A stretch of DNA of 64,000 bases from Marinobacter oulmenensis (GTDB taxonomy: Bacteria > Pseudomonadota > Gammaproteobacteria > Pseudomonadales > Oleiphilaceae), in contig NZ_JACHFE010000005.1 of NCBI RefSeq assembly GCF_014201735.1, forward strand, positions 276,760-340,759, in the 5' to 3' direction. Each line of letters starts with the position of its first letter. Within the stretch, counting starts at the first letter, position 1. Positions 55,158-62,187 of this stretch are shown one piece after another. Below the pieces are notes generated by a model. It worked only from the letters and a program-made list of their open reading frames with translations, searched no databases and was not told the DNA's origin. Position numbers and translations under genes: made by a program.

Positions 55158-56540
55158 ATGAGCCGCACGATCGCAACCCTGTGGAGCAGCCTGGTATTGC
55201 TGTTGATCCTGGCCAGCCCGCTCCAGGCCCGTTCTCTCGATGCTGACAGCGCCCTGTTGCTATCGGTGGAAGGCGCGATCGGCCCGGCCACAGCGGATTA
55301 CCTGATCCGGGGCATTGAGCAGGCCGGGGATCAGGGTGCCGGACTGGTGATCCTGGAAATGGACACCCCAGGCGGCCTGATGGATTCGACCCGCGACATC
55401 ATAAAAACCATCCTTGCATCCGAGGTGCCCGTCGTCACCTATGTGTCTCCCCAGGGTGCACGCGCGGCCAGTGCCGGCACCTACATCCTGTACGCCAGTC
55501 ACATTGCCGCCATGGCGCCGGCCACCAATCTGGGCTCCGCGACCCCGGTACAGATGGGCGGCCTGCCTGGCACCGGCGACTCCGGTTCAGACAACTCGGA
55601 CACCTCCGAAGACGACAGTAACGCCAGTGGCGAGCCCGGCTCCGCCATGGAGCGAAAAGTGCTGGAAGACGCGGTCAGTTACATCCGCGGGCTGGCGGAT
55701 CGCCACGGCCGCAACGCCGACTGGGCGGAAGCGGCGGTCCGCCACGCCGTTAACCTGGGCGCCGCTGAAGCCCGCGAGCGCAACGTTATCGATCTGGTTG
55801 TGCCGGACCTTGATGCCCTGCTCGAGGCAGTGGATGGGCGCACCGTGACCCTTGCCTCCGGTGAGCAGACGCTGTCCACCGCCGATCTTGAGCTGGTCCG
55901 GTCAGAGCCGGACTGGCGCACCCGCCTGCTGTCCGTCATTACCGACCCCAACGTCGCCTATTTCCTGATGCTGATCGGGTTTTACGGCATCATTTTCGAG
56001 CTGGCCAACCCCGGTGCGGTGGTGCCCGGTGTGATCGGGGCCATCAGCCTGGTGCTGGCGCTGTTCGCCTTCCAGGTGCTGTCCGTCAACTACGCCGGGC
56101 TGGCACTGATTCTCCTGGGGCTGGCCTTTATTGTTGGCGAAGCCTTTGTGCCCAGCTTCGGGATACTGGGTGTGGGGGGCATCGTCGCCTTCGTGACCGG
56201 TTCGGTCATCCTGATGGATGGCAGTCACCGGGACATTTCCTTGCCCACCATCGGTGGCACTGCCGTGGTGGCGGGTGGTTTCATTCTCTGGACGGTGACC
56301 CGGTTCATCGGCCTGAGGCGCAAACACCCGGTCAGTGGCAGCGAGCAGATGGTCCACGAAACGGGCCAGGCGATGGACGACTTCCGGGCTGACCATAACC
56401 ACTACCAGGGCCATGTGCAGGTCAATGGCGAGCGCTGGAATGCACTCAGCCAGGAGCCGATCACCCGGGGCACGCCGGTCCGGGTGCAGGCAATGGAAGG
56501 ACTGGTCCTGCGGGTCACGCCGCAGGATGCTGATCACTGA
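55158..56540 (+). CDS. nfeD: NfeD family membrane serine protease, long form
   Basis: A 460-residue protein: signal peptide (cut near LQARS), ClpP-class protease domain (about 30-240) with LEMDTPGGLMDSTRDII, nucleophile Ser105 in RAASAGTYI and Lys167 in MERKVLEDAV, then four membrane helices (250-375) and a C-terminal OB-fold (400-460). Long NfeD proteins cleave stomatin-like partners. The slipin gene follows at once, which is the classic pairing. An acidic Ser/Asp/Gly loop near 138-165 is typical of the family. Confidence 0.94.
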   Translation: MSRTIATLWSSLVLLLILASPLQARSLDADSALLLSVEGAIGPATADYLIRGIEQAGDQGAGLVILEMDTPGGLMDSTRDIIKTILASEVPVVTYVSPQGARAASAGTYILYASHIAAMAPATNLGSATPVQMGGLPGTGDSGSDNSDTSEDDSNASGEPGSAMERKVLEDAVSYIRGLADRHGRNADWAEAAVRHAVNLGAAEARERNVIDLVVPDLDALLEAVDGRTVTLASGEQTLSTADLELVRSEPDWRTRLLSVITDPNVAYFLMLIGFYGIIFELANPGAVVPGVIGAISLVLALFAFQVLSVNYAGLALILLGLAFIVGEAFVPSFGILGVGGIVAFVTGSVILMDGSHRDISLPTIGGTAVVAGGFILWTVTRFIGLRRKHPVSGSEQMVHETGQAMDDFRADHNHYQGHVQVNGERWNALSQEPITRGTPVRVQAMEGLVLRVTPQDADH

Positions 56541-56568
56541 ACGTTAACGGCAAAACCAAGGAGGCCGT

Positions 56569-57348
56569 ATGAACCTGGGCGATTTCATTCCCTATCTCGC
56601 ACCCACTGTGGTGCTGTTGCTGATCCTCGGATCGGCGATCAAGATCCTGCCCGAGTACGAGCGCGGCGTGGTGTTCTTCCTGGGCCGTTTCCAGAGCGTC
56701 AAAGGCCCGGGCCTGATCATCGTGATTCCCGGCATCCAGCAGATGGAGCGGGTCGACCTGCGGGTGATCACCCTGGATGTGCCCACCCAGGACGTCATCT
56801 CCCGGGACAACGTCACGGTGCACGTCAGTGCGGTGCTCTATTTCCGGGTTGTGGACCCGGAAAAAGCCATCATTCAGGTTGAGGACTTCGGCGACGCCAC
56901 CAGTCAGCTGGCCCAGACCACGCTGCGCTCGGTGCTGGGCAAGCACGACCTGGACGAAATGCTGTCTGAGCGTGACAAGCTCAACGCCGACATCCAGGAA
57001 ATCATCGACGCCCAGACCGAAGGCTGGGGCATCAAGGTGGCCAACGTGGAAATCAAACACGTGGATCTGGATGACTCCATGATCCGCGCCATTGCCCGTC
57101 AGGCCGAAGCCGAACGGGAGCGCCGGGCCAAGGTTATCCACGCCGAGGGTGAACTGCAGGCATCGAAGAAACTGGTGGAGGCCGCGGAAGTCATGTCCTC
57201 CGAAGCCGGCGCCATGCAGTTGCGCTACCTGCAGACCCTGTCGGACATGAGCACCAAGAATTCCTCCACCATCGTGTTCCCCCTGCCGATGGACATGATC
57301 AAGGGCTTTATGCAGCACAAGCCGGCGGACAAGGGCAAGGACGAGTAG
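56569..57348 (+). CDS. Slipin (stomatin/SPFH family) membrane protein
   Basis: A 259-residue protein with one N-terminal hydrophobic hairpin (10-30) and an SPFH domain (30-190): [41 protein letters not shown] helical part rich in alanine and glutamate follows. Slipins form ring-like assemblies in membrane microdomains and are substrates of NfeD proteases. The gene is 28 bases after nfeD, preceded by AAGGAGG. Confidence 0.95.
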   Translation: MNLGDFIPYLAPTVVLLLILGSAIKILPEYERGVVFFLGRFQSVKGPGLIIVIPGIQQMERVDLRVITLDVPTQDVISRDNVTVHVSAVLYFRVVDPEKAIIQVEDFGDATSQLAQTTLRSVLGKHDLDEMLSERDKLNADIQEIIDAQTEGWGIKVANVEIKHVDLDDSMIRAIARQAEAERERRAKVIHAEGELQASKKLVEAAEVMSSEAGAMQLRYLQTLSDMSTKNSSTIVFPLPMDMIKGFMQHKPADKGKDE

Positions 57349-57367
57349 GTGCGAACATGGCGTGAGA

Positions 57368-57396
57368 GCCTGAGTCAGTAGATCAGTGGCTCAGGC
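57368..57396 (+). terminator. Candidate terminator after the slipin gene
   Basis: GCCTGAG (57368-57374) and CTCAGGC (57390-57396) form a 7-base stem 20 bases after the slipin stop. Only a weak T-rich stretch follows, so efficiency is doubtful. Confidence 0.45.
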
Positions 57397-57459
57397 CAAT
57401 CTGTTTCAATAAGCTACAAATCAGAGTCGCTTTGGGTCAACGTTGGCGACATTTCTCTG

Positions 57460-57494
57460 TACAATCGATGGAATTGAAGGGGGCGGCACGCCCC
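57460..57494 (+). promoter_or_regulatory. Candidate promoter and leader hairpin of gspC
   Basis: TACAAT at 57460-57465 is a plausible -10; the -35 is poor. A hairpin GGGGCG-GCA-CGCCCC (57480-57494) lies in the short leader. GC falls from here onward, so this may be the left border of a foreign segment. Confidence 0.35.
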
Positions 57495-57510
57495 TGAGTT
57501 AGTCACATGG

Positions 57511-58107
57511 ATGTCGGGTATGAAGAAGTTAACGCGACGGGTCGGCGCGTCAAGTTTGGCACATGTAGCCTCATGGGCTCTGGCCTTGGGGCTGGTTGCT
57601 CTTATTGCGTTTGATGTCGCAAAAGCGATTCGCGTGTTTACTTCGAATCCTGCCGCATTATCTCTCCCCGAAGCCCCTGCGCGTGCGACCGATAGGCAAA
57701 GCATAAAGAGTCCTTTGCAGAACTATCAGATGTTTGGCTCCATAGAGCGAGCGGGAGAAGAGGCCGATAAAGTCCCTGTTCAGGAAAATGTGCCCGAAAC
57801 CAATTTGACGTTATCCCTCTTGGGCATTATTGCCGGTATTGATGGACAGCTTTCCGGGGCAATTGTCACAGACGATAAAGGAAATACCGGATACTTTCGC
57901 GTAGGCGAAACACTTCCTGGCGATGCTGAACTCATCCGTGTTGAGCCAGACCGGATTTTTCTTAGGCGTAATGGTCAATATGAGGCTCTGAGTTTCGAGG
58001 GGCGAGACGAGGATGGAAAAAAACGGCCCGCCATTGCCGAGCCCGTGAAACAGCCCGATTCCAATGTAAAAACGACGGATACAAATCACCCCGCTGAACT
58101 TGGCTGA
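57511..58107 (+). CDS. gspC: Type II secretion protein GspC (short form without PDZ)
   Basis: A 198-residue inner-membrane protein with one helix (about 20-42) and the periplasmic HR domain (about 75-155: LQNYQMFGSI, LTLSLLGIIAGIDGQLSGAI, GYFRVGETLPGDAEL, DRIFLRRNGQYEALSF). The HR domain contacts the secretin. No PDZ or long coiled coil follows; the tail is charged and disordered. Starts at 57511 or 57520 are both possible. gspD follows after about 100 bases; the other gsp genes are absent from the window. Confidence 0.88.
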   Translation: MSGMKKLTRRVGASSLAHVASWALALGLVALIAFDVAKAIRVFTSNPAALSLPEAPARATDRQSIKSPLQNYQMFGSIERAGEEADKVPVQENVPETNLTLSLLGIIAGIDGQLSGAIVTDDKGNTGYFRVGETLPGDAELIRVEPDRIFLRRNGQYEALSFEGRDEDGKKRPAIAEPVKQPDSNVKTTDTNHPAELG

Positions 58108-58209
58108 GCAGTACGGTGGTCATATTAGCGTGCCTGTCCAAGCCCCATTCCCGCCATAGAGCGAAGGCTAGGGCAAGGGTGCGAGTCGCAACGGTTAACA
58201 AGGAGATAA

Positions 58210-60159
58210 GTGAAAATGGATGTCACCGCACTGCGAAGCAGACGAGGGTTCCCGTCTTTTATGCCTTTCTTCCAGTTGTTGGTTTTTCTTTTCTCCTCAC
58301 TACTGGTAACCCAGAGTTATGCCCAGAATGAACCAACCTGGCGTCTGAACCTCAAGCAAGCCGATATCGGCGCATTTGTTGAGCAGGTTGCTGATATTAC
58401 GGGTTTTAATATCATTGTCGATCCTCAGGTTCGCGGCAAGGTAACGGTTCTTTCTAGCACGCCGATGAATGCAGCCGAGATCTATGACCTGTTTCTGTCA
58501 GTGCTTGAAGTCCACGGCTTTACGGCCATTTCTGGTGAAGACGCGATCAAGGTGGTGCAGCAGGTCAATGCGAAAGAGTCTCCGGAAGCGCTCGATCGCT
58601 TTACCCGCCCTCCCTCTGGCCAGTTAATGACAGAGGTCATTCCTGTCGAAAACACCCGTGCAACTGAGTTGGCTCAACACCTACGCCCACTGGTCGCAAA
58701 ATACGGACACCTGGCGGGCGTGCCAACGGCCAACGCCCTGATCATCAGCGACCGGCGCAGTAATATTGCCCGGATTCGACGTCTTATTAAGTCGTTGGAT
58801 GTTCCGTCCGGCTTTGAGGTTGAGGTGATTCAGTTGCACGAAGCCTGGGTTGGGGATCTTGCGCCTGTGTTGTCAAAACTCGGACCTATCGCGGCTGGTG
58901 GTGCTGAACAGGCAAACCAGGCTCAGGTAACGGCGGACGAGCGCTCGAACCGATTGATCATCTATGGTGATCAGAAGTTCCGCGACAGCATGTACAAAAT
59001 TGTTCGAAAGCTTGATCAGCCCTCTGCCACGCAGGGTGATATCAGGGTTGTGCGCCTGAAACATGCGGACGCGGATAACCTGACGAAAATTCTGAATACG
59101 GTGGCAAGTCAGAAAGCCGGGGACGCGTCTGGTCAACCGGATGACGGGTTTTCCGTTATCGCCGACAACGATTTGAATGCCCTGGTCATCCGTGGCAAGC
59201 CGGCAATAATGCAGAAAGCGAAGTCGATCATTGCCCAGCTGGATGTTCGTCGGGCTCAGGTCATGATTGAGGCGGCCATTGTTGAAATCAGTGATGAGAC
59301 CGGCGAGTCTGCCGGTGTTCAGGTGGTCGCCGGGGAGCAATCTGGCGGCAGGGTAACGGGCGCCGGAACGAATCTCACCAGCAGCAGCGGCATGCTTGGA
59401 TTGAACTCGGTCATCGGTGCGCTTGTTGGAGATACCCTGCCCCAACTTGCAAGCGGCCTCACCGTGGGCGTTACCGAGGTGAATCAGTCCGGTATTACCT
59501 GGGGGGTGTTGATTCAGGCGCTGAATACCTCCGCCGCTGCCAATCTGCTGTCAACGCCAAGCCTTATTACCCTGGATAACCAGGAGTCGGAGATCATCGT
59601 CGGGCAGAATGTCCCCTTTCGTACCGGGCAAAGTACCGTGAGTGGCGATGGCACCACCAATCCGTTTACCACCATTGAGCGCAGAGACATCGGGCTGACA
59701 CTCAATGTTACGCCAACCATCAGCGAGGACGGGCTGGTCAGGTTGGAAGTGGAGCAGACGACCGAGAATCTGGCCCGGACAAACATTGAGGGGGCGTCTG
59801 ACTTAATCACCAACAAAAGAAGCATCAAGACGACTGTCCTGGCGGATAACCAGGAGACCATTGTCCTTGGTGGCCTGACGCGTGATGACCTCCAGGTGAC
59901 GACCAGCAAGATTCCTCTGTTGGGCGACCTTCCGGGTATTGGAAAGCTGTTTTCCTCAGAGACCAAACAATGGGTGAAACGGGACCTGGTTGTGTTCCTG
60001 AGGCCGAGTATTATGCGAGATCAGGCCGATACCGCAGAGATCACCAACGATACCTTTGACGATTTCTATGACATAGATCTGAGTACAAGGGAAAAACTCA
60101 ATCTTTCAGAAAAACGACAGCCCCTAACGACGGACCATCTTTTTGTTCCCATTAATTAA
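58210..60159 (+). CDS. gspD: Type II secretion outer-membrane secretin GspD
   Basis: A 649-residue secretin with signal peptide ending near QSYAQ-NEPTW. N0 (about 40-110, LNLKQADIGAFVEQVADITG) and N1-N3 modules (about 120-340) precede the secretin core (360-600) with VPFRTGQSTVSGDGTTNPFT, the glycine loop, and ETIVLGGLTRDD. A short C-terminal segment may be the pilotin-binding S-domain. It forms the export pore. AGGAG is 4 bases before the GTG at 58210 and 10 before an ATG at 58216. It is the key sign that this region exports proteins. Confidence 0.95.
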   Translation: MKMDVTALRSRRGFPSFMPFFQLLVFLFSSLLVTQSYAQNEPTWRLNLKQADIGAFVEQVADITGFNIIVDPQVRGKVTVLSSTPMNAAEIYDLFLSVLEVHGFTAISGEDAIKVVQQVNAKESPEALDRFTRPPSGQLMTEVIPVENTRATELAQHLRPLVAKYGHLAGVPTANALIISDRRSNIARIRRLIKSLDVPSGFEVEVIQLHEAWVGDLAPVLSKLGPIAAGGAEQANQAQVTADERSNRLIIYGDQKFRDSMYKIVRKLDQPSATQGDIRVVRLKHADADNLTKILNTVASQKAGDASGQPDDGFSVIADNDLNALVIRGKPAIMQKAKSIIAQLDVRRAQVMIEAAIVEISDETGESAGVQVVAGEQSGGRVTGAGTNLTSSSGMLGLNSVIGALVGDTLPQLASGLTVGVTEVNQSGITWGVLIQALNTSAAANLLSTPSLITLDNQESEIIVGQNVPFRTGQSTVSGDGTTNPFTTIERRDIGLTLNVTPTISEDGLVRLEVEQTTENLARTNIEGASDLITNKRSIKTTVLADNQETIVLGGLTRDDLQVTTSKIPLLGDLPGIGKLFSSETKQWVKRDLVVFLRPSIMRDQADTAEITNDTFDDFYDIDLSTREKLNLSEKRQPLTTDHLFVPIN

Positions 60160-60240
60160 GGCCAATTCGCGCATATTTTCGGTGCTTTATGCATGTAAAA
60201 CCGCTAAATTCGCCGATTTTAAAAATTACCGTTCGATTAA

Positions 60241-60275
60241 CTACCATTAACATTTTTCCTGTGGTAGGGTTTTTT
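60241..60275 (+). terminator. Weak rho-independent terminator after gspD
   Basis: CTACCA (60241-60246) and TGGTAG (60262-60267) form a 6-base stem with a 15-base loop, followed by GG and T6. It may reduce reading into the rhodanese gene. The rest of this 160-base AT-rich gap has no gene. Confidence 0.5.
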
Positions 60276-60319
60276 GAGTCCCCTATGGACGGGGTGGCTT
60301 TCTGGAAAAGGCCCGGAAG

Positions 60320-61183
60320 ATGTACAGACATGGATGTGTCGCCAGGAAAATTGTGTTGGGCCTGTTGGTTCTGTGGGTGTCTTTTCCCACTAAAGCGGCT
60401 GAAGGCGATGATGCCGTCGTTCCGGAATGCAAGGTAGAGGCCGATTATCTCGAGCAGGCTGCCTTGACCGCCCGCCCCCGCAACAAAAATGAAAGTTTCA
60501 GTTGTTTCCGAACGGTCGATGAGATCCCGCCCGATCACTTCCTGATCGTGGATGTCCGACCCTCCGATCTCTACAGAAAAGCCCACATCCCGGGCAGCGT
60601 AAACCTCTCCCCCGATCAGTTAATGAATACGGTTGCCCTGCAAAAGCGAAGGGTTCTGGTAGTAGACCAGGGGTTTTCCCGAACCCGGATGGCAGAGTTG
60701 TGCGCACGGGCTGGGGATCATCACTTTGATAACTTGACGGTCCTTGCCGGTGGCGTTGCTGCCTGGAGTGCGGCAGGCACCAGGATGCAAGGCGACCCTG
60801 GCGCCATCGCCCGCCTGCCAGAAATTGAAGCCGATGCTTTTTTTACAGAACTGGCCCGTCAGCGAGTATCCATACTTGTTGATGAAGGTGAGGCGGAGGC
60901 TATGCTGTCCGTCATCGGTGACGATGCTGCCCTTCATCGCTTGTCTTCGGATGTCCCACTTGAGAGTCAGTTGGCCCGCCTGTTTACCTCCGGAGGGTAC
61001 GACGCATTTTTCCCCCTTGTGTACATTGGCTCCCGACCCGATGTGAAGGCGTTCGCCCGTAAACATCGTTCAATCCACGTACTGGAGCTCTCCCCGCAAG
61101 AATTGCGCACCAACCACAGCCAACTGCTGGCCTCTGCATCCCAGCGAAGCAGAATTCCGGCACGATACCGATGCGGTGGGTAG
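60320..61183 (+). CDS. Exported rhodanese-like protein without catalytic cysteine
   Basis: A 287-residue protein with a signal sequence (IVLGLLVLWVSFPTKAAEG). A rhodanese-like domain covers about 60-155: FLIVDVRPSDLYRKAHIPGS at its start and LAGGVAAWSAAG at its end. Where an active rhodanese has a cysteine followed by xxGxRS, this one reads VVDQGFSRTRM, so the nucleophile is Asp or absent and sulphur transfer is unlikely. The C-terminal 120 residues resemble a second, more diverged domain. A structural or regulatory periplasmic role is more likely. It lies between gspD and the transglutaminase gene. Confidence 0.75.
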   Translation: MYRHGCVARKIVLGLLVLWVSFPTKAAEGDDAVVPECKVEADYLEQAALTARPRNKNESFSCFRTVDEIPPDHFLIVDVRPSDLYRKAHIPGSVNLSPDQLMNTVALQKRRVLVVDQGFSRTRMAELCARAGDHHFDNLTVLAGGVAAWSAAGTRMQGDPGAIARLPEIEADAFFTELARQRVSILVDEGEAEAMLSVIGDDAALHRLSSDVPLESQLARLFTSGGYDAFFPLVYIGSRPDVKAFARKHRSIHVLELSPQELRTNHSQLLASASQRSRIPARYRCGG

Positions 61184-61195
61184 GAAGCGATAAGC

Positions 61196-62110
61196 ATGAG
61201 CGATCAACTCACTAAAGCGATGCAGCGAAAACCGATTCTTCTGAGTCTCGTTGGCTTTGCTGTTCTTGTCGCTGTGGGCATCGTTGGTTTTTTTATGACG
61301 GAGGAACAGGGGCATGAGTTGAGCCCTGTCATCACAGAGAGGATGGTCCGCTACAGTTTTACGCTGGAAAACCACTCCAATCAGGCCCTTGAGCAAACAG
61401 AATTCAAGGTGTTCGCTCCTGTCAGTCAGACCCCTTTTCAGAAAGTCGAACGCATCGAAGCCAGTTTGCCATACCAACTGGAAACCGATGCCCTCGGTAA
61501 CCAGACCCTGGTATTCAGCATTCAACAGTTTCCGCCCTTCGGGCAAAAATCCATTTCCATCAGTGTGTGGCTCAAGCTGGCGGATAGAGCTGCTTATGAC
61601 TCCCCGTTAACTCCGGAGTCCTTTTTAACGCCCATCGTCCCGGGCTCAGCCGGGTATCTGGTTGAGGCTGTCAGCCAGATGGAGAATGCTTCAGGCCCTC
61701 TTCAGCGTCTTGGCTCCGCGAACCGTTGGGTCCACGAAAACCTGGAGGACGTAGGCTACGTTGCCGAAGACCGGGGGGCGGAATATGCCCTCCGTGAACT
61801 GAAAGGAGACTGCACCGAGTTCGCACAGGCGTTGATTGCCATAGCACGTTCGGAAGACATGCCGGCGCTTATGGTTGCCGGCTTCCCTGCTCAGGCGGGA
61901 AACAGCATTCTTCAGGCGTCGGACTACCACAACTGGGTTATGGCTAACGCCAACAACCAATGGCGTGTCGCCGATCCTCATGCGGGGGTATTCGACAACG
62001 ATGCCGACCGTTACATCGCCTTTCGACTGTTTCAGAACCAAAGCGGCGATGCTTTGAACTCCCAGAGATTCTTCTCTTATGACCCGCGAATTCGAGTGCA
62101 GATGAATTAG
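61196..62110 (+). CDS. Membrane-anchored transglutaminase-like protein
   Basis: A 304-residue protein with one N-terminal helix (about 14-34) and a periplasmic part. Residues 45-140 look like a beta-sandwich (RMVRYSFTLENHSNQALEQT). The transglutaminase core (about 170-290) has the Cys in LKGDCTEFAQALIAIARSED, the His in SDYHNWVMAN and the Asp in WRVADPHAG, so the triad is complete. It could act as a cysteine protease or cross-linking enzyme. It starts 12 bases after the rhodanese gene and precedes the repeat protein by 77 bases, so that protein is a natural candidate substrate. Confidence 0.85.
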   Translation: MSDQLTKAMQRKPILLSLVGFAVLVAVGIVGFFMTEEQGHELSPVITERMVRYSFTLENHSNQALEQTEFKVFAPVSQTPFQKVERIEASLPYQLETDALGNQTLVFSIQQFPPFGQKSISISVWLKLADRAAYDSPLTPESFLTPIVPGSAGYLVEAVSQMENASGPLQRLGSANRWVHENLEDVGYVAEDRGAEYALRELKGDCTEFAQALIAIARSEDMPALMVAGFPAQAGNSILQASDYHNWVMANANNQWRVADPHAGVFDNDADRYIAFRLFQNQSGDALNSQRFFSYDPRIRVQMN

Positions 62111-62187
62111 TGAGCCATTGAATACGAATACCAGTGCCGCAAGCGGAAGGCGGCAGATGTCAGGTTTTAAGCCTTAAGGAATAGCGT

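Noticed and set aside
60320..61183. Active sulphurtransferase
   Set aside because: The active-loop cysteine is missing, so only a rhodanese-like fold is claimed.
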